Assembly: GCF_003590095.1 (NCBI RefSeq) | Contig: NC_039492.1 | Coordinates: 5,022,001-5,086,000, forward strand | Direction of reading: 5' to 3' | DNA: 64,000 nucleotides | Source of the DNA: Trichoplusia ni | Lineage: Eukaryota; Arthropoda; Insecta; Lepidoptera; Noctuidae | Part shown: positions 12,801-24,127 of the stretch, one piece after another | Layout of the letters: each line of letters starts with the position of its first letter | Position numbering within the stretch: the first letter of the stretch is position 1 | Translations under genes and position numbers: made by a program | The notes under the pieces: generated by a model | What the model was told of the DNA's origin: nothing | What the model saw: the letters and a program-made list of their open reading frames with translations, nothing else | The model's database searches: none

Positions 12801-15525
12801 CTGTTCTACATGTTATACTAACAGAAACTTCAAAATCTACTATTTCACATAAAACATCTCCAATGCGAACTTTTCCAGACACTTCTTCAACTCTTAGACC
12901 AAGATTACTCCCTTCAATGGTGACTATAGTGCCACCCTCTATTGGGCCACTCAAAGGCTTAATCATATCTATTCTCGGTTTGGGACATTCAGTTACTGGA
13001 TTTTCTAAGCAGGTTTCACTGTAGGAACATGAGTTGCCACACCATGTGCATTTGTAGATTGAGTTGCGAGTTATACAAAGCGAACAATCAGCATGTTCTC
13101 TGTGAGATCCAAGAATTTCACATTTGTACAATGTAATATTAATTGTGTCTATATAATGTTTATGATTCCAAACAATTTTAACACTAACATTGTATTCTCC
13201 TACATCTTCTTCATATGAATAAGTTGTTTTGTCACACACAATATAATGGTTTGACTCAACTCTGGCTGGAAGTATCATATTAGCTAATTCAATACTCACA
13301 ATACATTGGAATCCTGTGTGTCCTGGTTGTAGGTGGGGCAGGTTTTCCACTTCAAGTTCCAGCTCTTTAGGCACATTGTTTGGTAGTAAAATTGGCTTCT
13401 TGTATTGTCTTATCCTGGGACAATGACCAATACCATGATTAAGTAATTTTGTAGGATTGTTTTCTCCACTAATTATTGTCCTTTGACACACAGAAGTATC
13501 ATGAGTGCATCTGTTATCATATATGCACCAATTGCAGGCCCATTCACTTAAGATGCAGGAGTGACAGGTTATATGCTTGGAGCAGTCATAGAAAGCAAAA
13601 TTTCTGGAAACAAAATCTTTGTTAGTTTCAGATGAGTGCACTGATAGTGAAACATACACATGGTCTTGGTTTGGTGTTATTTTAGGCCTGTGCTTGACAT
13701 CTGGAGTGGGGCAGGCAAGGCCATTAGATGTGACAGCAGCATCTATAGGTTCTGCATTCCCAAAAACACATTTATACTTTGCACCAAATGGCAGTTCAGG
13801 TAAAGTTCTAATAATGAGCTGCACGGTTGTAACTTCATTCATTGATATTCTGTCAGGTAAAATCTGTTCAAAATCAATGCATTGCTGTCCGATGTACTGG
13901 GATAACCATCTTGGTGCACTTTGTGTGCCTTTCTGACACATGTTTTGGACAGTACACCGTTTCTCAAGAGAACACCAACCACAATGAGGATCATTTGACT
14001 CAAGACATGCGGAGCAGTTGCCATGTTCTGCACATCTCTCAGTAGGTATTTGCACTATTGTATTTCTTCCCAATACATATAATGTTTTCTGATAGGGTGA
14101 CAGTGTGGTATCAGGGAGTATTGCTTGACTAGGTAAAATAACTTCACTGGAATATTCTAAGGCTTTATCAGCATCAATGAGAACTTTCTTTAGCTTACCA
14201 TCATTAGTGCCTAAAAATGCTACAGTATGCAAACCAGTTACTGACATTGTGATTGATGTGACCAAGGTATCATTCCAGTTTATGACAGACATTGTTTTTA
14301 TTGGATAAAGTCCACTTATCTTAAGGCCCACTTCACAGAAATTCAGTATGTTGCCGGTTGAACCAACACTAGGACACTTGCCATCTGATATCATGCCTGA
14401 TATGTAGCCCATGTTGCGTGCTTTTGTACTACCATTAAAACACATGTGAACATTCTCATTAAACTTAATTTCTATTTCTTGCAATGAAAATACACAGATA
14501 GCTGACTTAGACATAGGTTCATTAGAAATACTTTTAGATGGACTAAACACAGCTACAAGTACAGGGTCCCCTGTTTCAACACCCAGCTGTGCAGCCAGAT
14601 TTGCACCTGCCTTAGCAATCTTAGCATCTTGAACTAAATTATAATTGACCACTTCACTCTTACCACTAACCATTTCCTCTCTCACATGACACTCTAAAGT
14701 AACTTCTGTGTAACTGTTGTAGTTGTCATCATTAACACAGGTCCGAGCCAGCCGTGACACATATCCCAATTCCTCATTGCCAGCAAGGTGGGAATGTTTC
14801 TGGATTATTAAAAAATATGCATAGTCACTAGCATTGAAACCATACACATACTGTACTAAGAAGTTGTCTCTGTATTTAACATCTATTTGTATTGAACTTT
14901 GTTTGTTGAAAGTTAATTGTGCGACTTCAAGAGTGATCAGGTCCCGGCTGGATATCGCAGGGACGTCGTGCCTGTACTCTCCATTATTTGTAAATGTTGT
15001 CCCCACATATAGCACATTCGGTCGGTCCCAAGAATTATACCTTTCGGGGCCGATAAACGCGTAGGTCGATGCATCAGCATCATTTGCTGCCACACTCTGA
15101 GGAACGAAATCGGGCTTCGCGGAGAGGTCTCCCAACTTATATTTGTAGCAGGAACCTTGCGCTACCGAACCACACGCAATCACTCTCCCCGATTCCTGAT
15201 CAATCACTAATATTTTATTCACATTATCAATCCATGTAGTCTTTATGTCAGACGAAGTGCAGCCACTAGCATGACACATTGGGTTGTCTTGTTTCGGACC
15301 TGTGCTTATTACATGGATGGGTTTCAAGTCGGGGCTCAACTGGTGAATCCAGTTTAACGATCCAGCGTAAACTTGCCCGCTCACTCTATCCACGGCGAGA
15401 TGATAGAAATGAAATGTCTCATTGGACAGAATGGGATATTGTGATATGAATTCGTATCCATACACTATTGTGCACCGAAGCCAAAATGTTATGACTAACA
15501 ATGTTGTAGAAGTAGCCATGATCAC
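9838..15525 (-). CDS. PlexA: Plexin (plexin-A-like), complete, single coding exon
   Basis: A cell-surface semaphorin receptor for axon guidance. The 1,895 residues are, in order: signal peptide ~1-23 (hydrophobic, ending IVYG); sema domain ~24-495; cysteine-rich PSI modules near 495-545, 645-678 and 800-840; about four IPT/TIG folds ~846-1240; one membrane helix ~1252-1274; a juxtamembrane coiled segment; and a split Rap/Ras-GAP domain interrupted by a Rho-binding domain near 1510-1600. Both catalytic arginine contexts are kept, in LRRTESVVEKMLTNW (~1443) and LPLRFWVN (~1745), as is KDSPSNKLL. Length matches fly plexins (roughly 1,950-2,050). Blocks such as CTHDTSVC and LQDEDVTTKTINGWRKLNTLAHY favour plexin A, while LPPAVKWLFD and SLSVIAQTFMDAC resemble plexin B, so the subtype is likely but not certain. 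The start has two nearby ATGs (residues 1 and 3). No introns interrupt the frame, unlike the neighbours. Confidence 0.95.
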   Translation of the reverse strand: MIMATSTTLLVITFWLRCTIVYGYEFISQYPILSNETFHFYHLAVDRVSGQVYAGSLNWIHQLSPDLKPIHVISTGPKQDNPMCHASGCTSSDIKTTWIDNVNKILVIDQESGRVIACGSVAQGSCYKYKLGDLSAKPDFVPQSVAANDADASTYAFIGPERYNSWDRPNVLYVGTTFTNNGEYRHDVPAISSRDLITLEVAQLTFNKQSSIQIDVKYRDNFLVQYVYGFNASDYAYFLIIQKHSHLAGNEELGYVSRLARTCVNDDNYNSYTEVTLECHVREEMVSGKSEVVNYNLVQDAKIAKAGANLAAQLGVETGDPVLVAVFSPSKSISNEPMSKSAICVFSLQEIEIKFNENVHMCFNGSTKARNMGYISGMISDGKCPSVGSTGNILNFCEVGLKISGLYPIKTMSVINWNDTLVTSITMSVTGLHTVAFLGTNDGKLKKVLIDADKALEYSSEVILPSQAILPDTTLSPYQKTLYVLGRNTIVQIPTERCAEHGNCSACLESNDPHCGWCSLEKRCTVQNMCQKGTQSAPRWLSQYIGQQCIDFEQILPDRISMNEVTTVQLIIRTLPELPFGAKYKCVFGNAEPIDAAVTSNGLACPTPDVKHRPKITPNQDHVYVSLSVHSSETNKDFVSRNFAFYDCSKHITCHSCILSEWACNWCIYDNRCTHDTSVCQRTIISGENNPTKLLNHGIGHCPRIRQYKKPILLPNNVPKELELEVENLPHLQPGHTGFQCIVSIELANMILPARVESNHYIVCDKTTYSYEEDVGEYNVSVKIVWNHKHYIDTINITLYKCEILGSHREHADCSLCITRNSIYKCTWCGNSCSYSETCLENPVTECPKPRIDMIKPLSGPIEGGTIVTIEGSNLGLRVEEVSGKVRIGDVLCEIVDFEVSVSITCRTGPSNGSTVAPVIVENDSGHTESSVLFSYKNIKLQGLYPALGPVSGGTQLAIGGQHLNIGSSISAYLDELPCSVNKTQTSNSRLICITPKANMPRVIHTLTVAIDLANRTLYGDLFNYTADPTIMEIKPLKSFVSGGRMITVHGTNLHTIQKPLMKLYYGNEVLPVNHTACTVLNEHQMECPSPAVNKKYYDILQATKSQTSTPQIAMKVGFVLDNVETMHEKHFNPPRTHMVFVEDPHVYQFPNKGVKSYKGDPLVIEGENLIRASDETDVVVMIGTQPCNVTSLTMQQLLCTPPEMQPANTDENGLQILEINLPLVVVKVGKNLRFPIGYLHYELLRNYNFPPEVIAGIAGGTFFLVLIFMIVLVMYRRRSTKAEREYKRIQIQMDTLESNVRLECKLAFAELQTDMSDLAADLEHSGIPTLDHVNYVMKVFFPGVSDHPILNVQRQFINAPRTNYDAAMIQFEQLLNNKCFLLSFIDTLESQKSFNIRDKVNVASLLMIILMGKMEYATDILKSLLLRLIDKSICNKHPQLMLRRTESVVEKMLTNWMALCMYYYLKDYAGSSLFLLFKAIKHQIEKGVVDAITHEARYSLSEEKLLKEQIDHQTITLHIVQDDFDEKVQCKVLDCDSISQVKAKILDALFKNTPFSMRPSVHEVDLEWRHGRGGHVTLQDEDVTTKTINGWRKLNTLAHYGVKESAVMSLISRQNDSFNTPYKIPCKNCTGIYCSNSHIRVYNSDITDQNVHYYHLVKPIEYQHIINKSSEHSHKAIPEIFLTRLLSTKGTVHKFVDDFFSTILTVNEVLPPAVKWLFDLFDDAARTHGIMNPEVVHAWKSNSLPLRFWVNLIKNPDFIFDINKTATVDSSLSVIAQTFMDACSLTEHRLCKDSPSNKLLFAKDLPTYRDMVIRFYQAVSQLPQVTDQELSTSMQQLSVEQLNEFDTLSALKELYIYVSKYREQIILGLDNKMHLAHKLDNIACTMEGDPTSIC

Positions 15526-16031
15526 ATTTTAAGTTGCATTTAAGTTGATAATTTCACTTTTTCACCATGTAACGATTATTTTTATTTCATTTTCAACCCA
15601 TTTTTGGCCCATTACAAAAATGTAATGTAACTTGTTAAAGCATCCATCGATGCCGATGACATGGAATAAACAATAGAGTTTTAGAAAAGGATACCACTAA
15701 GTCATAGAGAACCATGAATGCTACCACTTTCATAAAAGTTTCTGTTCATAAAATCCTTTCTCAAGGACAAGGACTTCTTGACGTAATTCTCGCCTGTCTA
15801 AGTAATTTGTTAAATAGTAAAAATCTAGAATAGCCTAAATTTACAAGGCCTATGCAAAAATCTAAATTTGGTCTAATCTAACATTAATGATGAGTAACCA
15901 AAATTTAACTCTAAAAAAAACATACTAAGTAGCACATTTTGAAAGCAGAACGACAACAAAAGCATCTATTAGATACGCAGCACGCCGTATCGTCCACCCT
16001 TTAAGGCTTCCTAAGTGCAGTAGCTGTACTA

Positions 16032-16055
16032 GCTGTGGAGAAAAAACTCCACAGC
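16032..16055. repeat. Perfect 9-bp hairpin with A6 loop
   Basis: GCTGTGGAG at 16032-16040, six A's, then CTCCACAGC at 16047-16055. The arms are perfectly complementary and GC-rich in an AT-rich setting. Function unknown. Confidence 0.8.
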
Positions 16056-16195
16056 ACAGCACGCTGCCTCTCAGTTTACAAAACAAATAGTAATATTAGG
16101 TTATCGAAGGACCGCGCCAATAATGAAACTAAGTAGGTAAACAATGTATATTGGCAAATAATAATATAAACAGGTACTTATTCAAGGATGTTGCT

Positions 16196-16403
16196 GTACC
16201 TTTAACAGGCATTGCAGCTGTTTTAAAGTTAAGAGGGTTATCTAATAGACCAAGGTCAGCAGTACGGCCAGTCGCCAAGTGACATACTCGTGAACGGGGC
16301 ACGACTATGCCGCAAGGATACCCCCCTAGCCATATTAGAGGGAAGGAGGTGATCAGACCCAAGACAGCACCGTAGACCGTGAAAATTAAGGCAGCATGAC
16401 ACA
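16196..16403 (-). other. Unassigned possible minus-strand exon
   Basis: A minus-strand open frame covers 16129-16404. Its start follows an acceptor-like sequence (cctagcaacag) and near 16196 it meets a donor-like AAAG|gtacag. The translation begins with a hydrophobic stretch (ALIFTVYGAVLGLITSFPLIW) and then a polar part ending TAAMPVKG. I do not recognise the protein. It could be an exon of an unlisted transcript, part of an old transposon, or chance. Transcript evidence would decide. Confidence 0.2.
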
Positions 16404-18650
16404 TCTGTTGCTAGGTTTTGAAAGACAAAAATATTACCTTAAAAACTGGCTCACCGCTCCGTTCCGTAATTTAACAATTCTATTTAATATTATCATAAAT
16501 TATTATTATACATGAAGAAACATCGGTCATGTTATACGTATTAAAAGTAAAGTAAAACTATACAAAAAAATAACATACCAAAATGTCACTACAAATCATT
16601 ATCTGATAATGAAACAAATTGTCAAATTCTGAATAATAAAACTGAAACAAACAATCTATACGTCAAATATTAATTTACATTGAAGGAACTCCACAGAGAA
16701 CTGTCTTAATGTCTTATGCCTTTTACGGTGACCAACAATTTTTATTATTCAAATAGTTTTTCAGAGATTAGCTGTAACTGCAGGTTTAAACGAAATTTTG
16801 GTCAGGTCTAGTATAATATCTCAGGGATTCTTTATGTATAAGAGAACACCAAGGCCTACACACGAGTTCCGTGCTCTAAGCAGAAGTGAATAATGTATTC
16901 CTATTTCGTGTATCTGTACATCACTTTTTGTACGAATAAATATTGTACCACATATATCATTACGTTGGCTAACTTAATTCTGATTCGACAGTCAGAATAT
17001 AATCTTAGAACCCACCTGATACATAGACCCAACTCCTAGAATAACTCGTTTTTGCAGTACAAAGACAGTTTCATCTGTCTGTAGTTTTGGGAGAGATAAT
17101 TTGTATGAACCAGGCTATAATTGATCTCTCTTCGAAATCTCACAAATTGAAACCAAGAATATACTTGCATAGATTTATATACATTCATTCATAACATTTA
17201 ATTGTAAGGTATAAAAATGAAGTTATGAAAGAAGTATGTCGCGAAAGGTCTTAGAAAGGTTAAAAATGATGTCTATGGGATTCAGTACATTCTCCCAGGC
17301 ACTAAACATACCTGAGTAAGGCCGTCTGCATACGGAACTGTTTGGAAAATCTAAAATTTTGAAATTTAAAATATTTAACGCCAGCTGTAAGATCATCTTA
17401 TCGCAAAGAACTTGCTGGACGCAAGTAGAATTGCAATGGGTCTAAACTTAACTTCTGATACCAGTTTTAAACAAGGGTACATAAGGCACACGTAGGTATA
17501 TCTTTGTATTATAGGTATATCTTTTTACTTTATATAAAGGAAGACACCTGAAAACCTTTTTTAAAAATGACTGAGAGGTATGGAGCGACATCATCTACGA
17601 TATTATTTAATTTTAATCTTACAATCTGAACACAAAAATCACAATCAAGTTTAAAGGTTGTTATTACCTCTCTTGGGTCGATATTTTAAAAGGTAAAAGC
17701 ACATTAAGATTTGGGTTATAAAGGTTATGAAGTTTTCAGCAGCCGTCGCGGACGTGTTAAGACATCAAGTTGTAGCCTGTAGCCTATTTATATCATTTAC
17801 CAGGAAGGTTTTTTATTGGATCGCTTCATTTTTGTACTTACAAATCTAGTTTTGTACATTATTCAAACGTACCCTTTTAAAATTTGTCGATTATAATCTG
17901 ACAAAGTTTGAAATGATACTACATCAAACTGATTTCTCTTCATTTCGTATACCTTATACAATCTTGATCTACTTTTGCGTATACCAGTTGTAAATATGAA
18001 GTAGATCAAAAGCTTTTTTTAAGCTCAAAGCTTGCTCTTATCCATAATCTTTGTAATTTGCAGTTAAGTGAGGTAACTACGTAGATCCTTCTGCGTTTTT
18101 TTTGACTTCAAAATTTAAATTTTAATCATGAAATCTTCAAGTCAGAAATAAACTCAAGTAACCTGCCTTGTCATGAAAAATAGTAGGTATATACTGTATT
18201 GTGCCCACTGAAGTTTTAATTGGCGAAGGAAGTACAATGCAAGCTATCACGTTATTTTTGTATGCAACATTGAGTAGATTTTCAATCAATTCCTTTTTTT
18301 TAGACTTAGTAACCCTGAGTGTTTAAAATTACAACTTTACATATGGCAATACCATTCATGTTGCGATTACCGAAAGCTGTGCATTGCATTGCTTGTTGCT
18401 TGTATTGTATTTTATCCGGTTGTTTGGTTGGGTCTTAGATGGATCGGGTTAATATTTTCTTTCGTTTATTTTTGTGACTAATGTAAAAAAATATAGATCT
18501 AACACCTGTTATTAATCTATATAATAATGTAAATATATCCACAGACCCTTTTTTCTAAGTGTAAACCTTTTATCCTAATGAGTTATAATGTAGGGTATTT
18601 CACTGGCTAGTGAAAGATATATAATTTAGTAAGATTATCTACTGTGAACC

Positions 18651-21600
18651 ATGATGGCTTCGATGGCAGCAGGCGGTCCTGGTGACCCGCACACCCAGAT
18701 GAATACGTACAGGAGCTATGTGACTATGTTGGCGGACCCCGGCGCTAAGGATGAGATCAAGCTCAAAGCTGCACAGGAACTCAGTGAGAACTTTGAGGTA
18801 CGTCTGTATAAAGGCAATTTGGATAATGTTAAAAAAACTGCATCTCTGTTCAATACAATGTCGTGTAATGTACTAAGTAAACCCACATGTACATGTTACA
18901 AAATGATGAAGAATCATTCTGGAAATGGATTTTATCAATGGTGTCTATAACTACATAAATTCATACACAACTTGCTAATTTCACAACAAATAACTGACTG
19001 GCATAACTGGCATTATAGTATGCAATATGGAATACTAAATTTAAATCAAGAACTAGTGTAGCCATCATGATCATTCAGCTGTTCAGTTTGAGCCCATCTT
19101 GTATAAATAATATGTAGTGTAAGGATTATTTTAGTCTAGAGAGGGTACTCAGATACACCTTAGAATACTTCCCAAAAACTATGAAGCTGGTATTTAATCA
19201 ATTATAGGAAATAAGATTTTCACCAAATGACATAAATAGCACCATCATTCTTAAGAAGTGAGATTTCAAAGATAAAAAGTAATAATAGTGGAGTCTTGTA
19301 CCGAAACAATAATATTTTTTTATTTTATTAAAATGTTTATAATGTTAACTAGTATTCAAAAATACACTATTGCAAATGTGTGAAAACTGAAGAGGCATTG
19401 GCATCAGTCATCACCATACTCCATTTGTTTAGATACTTAAAAAAAGAATACAATGTTCAATCTTGGTGTGTCTCAAGACAAACACATAATAAATAAATAA
19501 AGAACCAATATGTTAGATATTATCTAAGTGGTATATTTCATATGGTATTCTTTATTGTTATTGTATATCAGTTTTAGTTTTAAAAATACAGACCTTTTTG
19601 AAAATTTGTGAGAAAAATCATATTTAACTTAGGGGATCCAAACAGAAATATATAGGTATGACTTTAGTCACATTTCTGTACCTTTTTACAGGCTCAGAAA
19701 ATTCAAACATTTACTTCACTCCTTGCTCATCAAATGTTACTATTTGGGAGATGTATATTTGTGTTTAAATTTTTCATAAGAAGTTCAGAATGGCATTGTG
19801 CAATTGTTATATTGAACCTAGTTAATTTTGATTGATAGTAATTAGTTTTTTAACAGGGAAAGGAAGTTAAAAGACTTGGTTATACTAGTATGATATTACT
19901 AGCTGTTGCCCGCGACTTCGTCCACGTGGTTAGAATTTTCCCCATTTTCCATTGTATCTTCGCTCCTATTAGTCGCAGCGTGATGTTATATAGCCTATAG
20001 CCTTCCTCGATAAATGGTCTATTCAACACAAAAAGAATTCTTCAAATCGAACCAGTGGTTCCCGAGATTAGCGCGTTCAAACAAACAAACAAACAAACTC
20101 TTCAGCTTTATATATTAGTATAGATTTTATTTTTCTGTGTACCATGTTTGTATTGAACAAAAGATAGTGAAATAAGATAGTGTTTCATGATGACTGTATA
20201 AATACAAGTATAGAATGGATTTTAAAGATAAAATGATTTGGTTTCATATTATAAGTCAATAGCCAAGTTAAACATTTAGAACATTATTTTACATGTCTAT
20301 TATTAGTCTAGCTATGTTCTATCTATCTATGTTAAATCTTTAACATAGCTTTGTAGTACACAAAGCTGTGTTAAAGATTTTGATATTAATTGTTTCTTCA
20401 CTTAAAAAATATTTATGCATGTGAAATGAATATCCATTGGAATCATTTGCTTTTGTAATATTGTATTTGTACATTGAACATAAAACCACATTGTTATGAC
20501 AATAAGCACACATATATTGGTTTTAAATCAATTTTATCCATAACACCAGCAAGGCTTTAAACACATGGTGGTCTATTTCTTTCACTTGCAGTCAGTATTC
20601 ATAAGATAATGACTTCTCTCTTGCATGTTTTTTTTGGTCTTTAGTGTTAATATATTAGGTCTGTTGTTATATCCTATAAAATATTAATGGCCTTATATAT
20701 AATAAGCATCTTTGTACCATACAATTGTTTTTAATAGTAGCCTTTAGTTTATTAAGTGAAAGAGTATGTATTAGCATAGATTTACATCCATATTTTTCTG
20801 TTTAACAGGTTATCCTCAGTTCACCTCAATACCCACAGTTCTTGGACCATTCACTGAAAATATTCCTTAAAATATTACAAGATGGGGAACCCCACTTCAT
20901 CGCTGAATACAACATACAACAAGTTAGGAAGCTCATCCTTGAGATGATACACCGGTTACCCATCAGTGAGACATTAAGACCTTATGTCAGAAACATATTG
21001 ATTCTAATGTTGAAAATGATGGAAATAGAAAATGAAGAGAATGTCTTAGTGTGTCTTAAAATATTCATGGAATTACATAAACAATACAGACCAAACTATT
21101 GCACTGAGGTTGATGTAAGTATTGTTACGTTGTGGGAGAGAGGTGGAACTGTCCTGTTGGATGGTAGAGTAAAACTTGAAGATACCTTGCTTTTATTATG
21201 GTAACTTCTATGATTGAGAATGAGGAATCAAGAAGCATCTTCTAAAAATATGTTATGTTTCAATAGTAAAGTGGAAAAGCACTTGCCAATGTTGGCACAT
21301 CCACTGAAAAAAAATGATTTCTTTTTTGTTGTATTACAGTTTAATTTACTTTTTGAATTATTTCATTTATGTTTTTGTTTTTACTTAAAACCGAGAAAAG
21401 TAACAACTTTTCTCTTTAAGTTTTGAGCAAAATATCTGGATGAAATCCATCAAATTATAATAAGTTTGTTTTTTTTTTATATTAATAATAATCGTCGATA
21501 TTTCGATAACTCTCTCCTCTAGATCCACAAATTCCTGCAATGGGTGAAAGGTATTTATTCAGACTTGCCAAATCATTTACCAAAAATATTTGAACCTAAA

Positions 21601-24127
21601 CCCACATTAAGGGTAAAGGATTTGTCAGAGGTGAATATTGAACAACTCTTGTCAGAGACTTACACTACCACACCCATACACACTGAGAAAAAACTACTTG
21701 ACGGTAGTGTTGTTACTGTGAGTACAAAAACTGTAAGCAAATCTTTATTATATCATGAAATATAATGAGAAAATATCAATATAAATACTAATCAATCTTA
21801 TTTTTAACAGTACAACTTGATACCACGGTCTGTGCTGTCCTTGAAAGTGATTCAAGAGTTGCCCATCATTGTGGTGTTGATGTACCAACTGTACAAGCAA
21901 AATGTACATCAGGAAGTTAGTAACTTCATTCCTCTAATCATGGAGACAATCACACTGCAACCAGCAGTTAATCATAGGTAAGGTTTAAAATTATGTTTAA
22001 AATATCTGAAAAATTATAATCATAAAAGTTGATGATAGCAGCTCAGCAGCTCTCGCAATCGATTTTGGCCTACGAGTGTATTTGATTTGATATATTTAGA
22101 TTTCTTTGTTCCAGACAATCAGCATCATTCAATAAAGAAGTATTTGTTGACTTCATGGGTGCCCAAATTAAGACATTAGCGTTCTTAGCTTACATAATCC
22201 GGATATATCAGGAAACAATTGCGAACCACGCGAATTTGATGGTCAAAGGCATTATCGGTTTGCTTACATTATGTCCGCCTGAAGTCGCACATCTTAGAAA
22301 GGAGCTGGTTATAGCTACACGCCATATCCTGGCTACAGATCTCAGGCTAAGTAAGTTTAAGTATTTTTTTTAACTTTAGCAATTTAGAAAATTTGTTCGT
22401 TATGTTCGGTAGCTACCTTACCCGAACCTATTGATAACGACTTTGTGTAAACTTCGAAGTGAGAGTCAAATAACACTTAAAAATCAGCTGTTGTCAACAG
22501 ATTGTCAATGTTGTATAAATTATTTTCAATCTTATTGGCCACACAATAGAGTTCAAATTTAACTTACTATTTCTTTTCAGAATTTGTTCCCTACATGGAG
22601 CGACTATTCGACGAGGACGTCTTACTCGGCGGAGGATGGACCGTTCACGAGTCCCTACGACCCCTCGCGTATTCAACGCTAGCAGACCTGGTTCATCACG
22701 TGAGGCAGCTGCTGCCGCTTACAGATCTCGCTATTGCGGCTCACTTGTTCTCCAAGAATGTTCATGATGAATCTCTGCCCACAAGGTAAATTGTTTTAAG
22801 GTTTTGGCATGCACTGGATTGCCAATTGTTAAATGTTTTTTTTTTAAATAACTCGATCGAACTCGAAAAGTATTGTGAAGTGATTTACCAAAACCTGACA
22901 TTTTCGATCTTCAAAACAATTTCGATGAATTCATCTCCAAACCTTAGCGTAAGTTTTCCGATTTGAGGGGTGTTTATTATTTTAGCATACAAACGATGTC
23001 GTGCAAGTTACTACTGAACCTAGTGGATTGCATACGGCAGCGCTCTGAGACAGAGGGCGCCACTGCGGCGGGCACGCAGCCGCAAGGACGACAGCTGCTC
23101 ATGCGCATACTAGAAGTGTTTGTGCTTAAGTTCAAGACGATATCCAAGTTGCAACTACCCGCACTTATGAATAAATGGTAAGCATCAATTTTTTTTGGGA
23201 TTGATAAGGCTAACCTGAACATTACCATTTTTTTGGATACATTATTTGGATACGAAAATAACTCCATTCTTATTGAAGTTAACAGTCTTTCTTTTACAAA
23301 CCTTACGAGTATGTCACCATGTGATTCTGTTAATACTGTTTACATACAACTTACGCAAACATTCCATCAAATAGTTATACCAATAACCTTGTTCTAGTAA
23401 ACAAACAACACCAATACCTAACGGTACTAACGGTACCACACCTAGTACCCCCACCACGCCAGGCCCTAGCACATCAGTAGAAGTCAAAGTGGAGGAAGAG
23501 AAACTCGCGCCCGACTTCCTGGACAGCCTTACCAAGTCTGAAGAGAAGAGTAAGATAGGGTTCCCATCATCACAAATGAGTAATCTCAATGTTGGTGACT
23601 ATCGGACACTGGTGAAGACGCTTGTCTGCGGTGTGAAGACTATAACGTGGGGGTGTGCTTCGTGTAAGGTAAGACATCTTGAACTAATAAGATTTGTTTC
23701 AAGATACAAACATGTTGTGGAAACAATAATTTGATAGGGTTTTCAGGAGAAATTTTGTGTATTTTCACTAATCCAGCAGCTGTCAACAGGTTTTAAACTA
23801 ATGACATGTGTTACGACTGTCGTAAAATTGAATTAACCACAAAATATACCTTTAATATTTTTTATTCCTGCAATGATACAATTTCAAAATTCCATCTTTA
23901 TACAGCAAACGACAACCAACACAGAAGGCACATCAACAACAACAATAACCGGTCAGAAGCAGTTTAGTGCGCGCGAAACACTCGTGTTCATACGTCTTGT
24001 TCGCTGGGGGCTGCAGTCCCTTGACATCTATACTTTAGCGGCTCCCCGCGTACCGGCGCAGCCGCCCGCACAGCCGCATGTGCGGTCCAAGGAGGAGAAG
24101 GAGGTTCTTGAACATTTCAGTGGAGTG
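18651..24127 (+). CDS. Nipped-A: TRRAP exons 1-9: N-terminal HEAT solenoid start
   Basis: Residues 1-652. The start is the ATG at 18651 with a second in-frame ATG three bases later; exon 1 then runs through KLKAAQELSENFE, which lines up with the start of human TRRAP. Strongly conserved blocks include FLKILQDGEPHFIAEYN, ENEENVLVCLKIFMELHKQ, QIKTLAFLAYIIRIYQE, LRPLAYSTLADLVHHVRQ and QTMSCKLLLNLVDCI. Exon 8 carries a low-complexity Thr/Pro/Asn linker at the place where human TRRAP has a proline-rich linker, followed by the conserved LVKTLVCGVKTITWG. HEAT-type helices form the solenoid that holds complex subunits. Intron 1 is long (2.0 kb) and holds a retroposon and a hairpin. Confidence 0.93.

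Larger units (their letters stand above)
15526..18650. other. Divergent spacer between plexin and TRRAP
   Basis: About 3.1 kb separates the plexin start (minus) from the TRRAP start (plus), so both promoters should lie here. I see no convincing TATA box or initiator that I would assign. The part near plexin includes a 9-bp perfect stem at 16032-16055 and a possible minus-strand exon at 16196-16403. The rest is AT-rich without recognisable repeats. Confidence 0.5.
18798..20808 (+). other. TRRAP intron 1
   Basis: A 2.0-kb AT-rich intron. It contains the retroposon fragment 19898-20126 and the 20-bp hairpin 20335-20379. Nothing else is recognisable. The frame read-through after exon 1 (to 18950) is intronic. 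Confidence 0.7.

Noticed and set aside
13619..13936. Open frames antisense to plexin (here and at 10265-10515, 11834-12055, 12791-13024)
   Set aside because: They are reverse-strand shadows of a conserved coding exon, with no features of their own.
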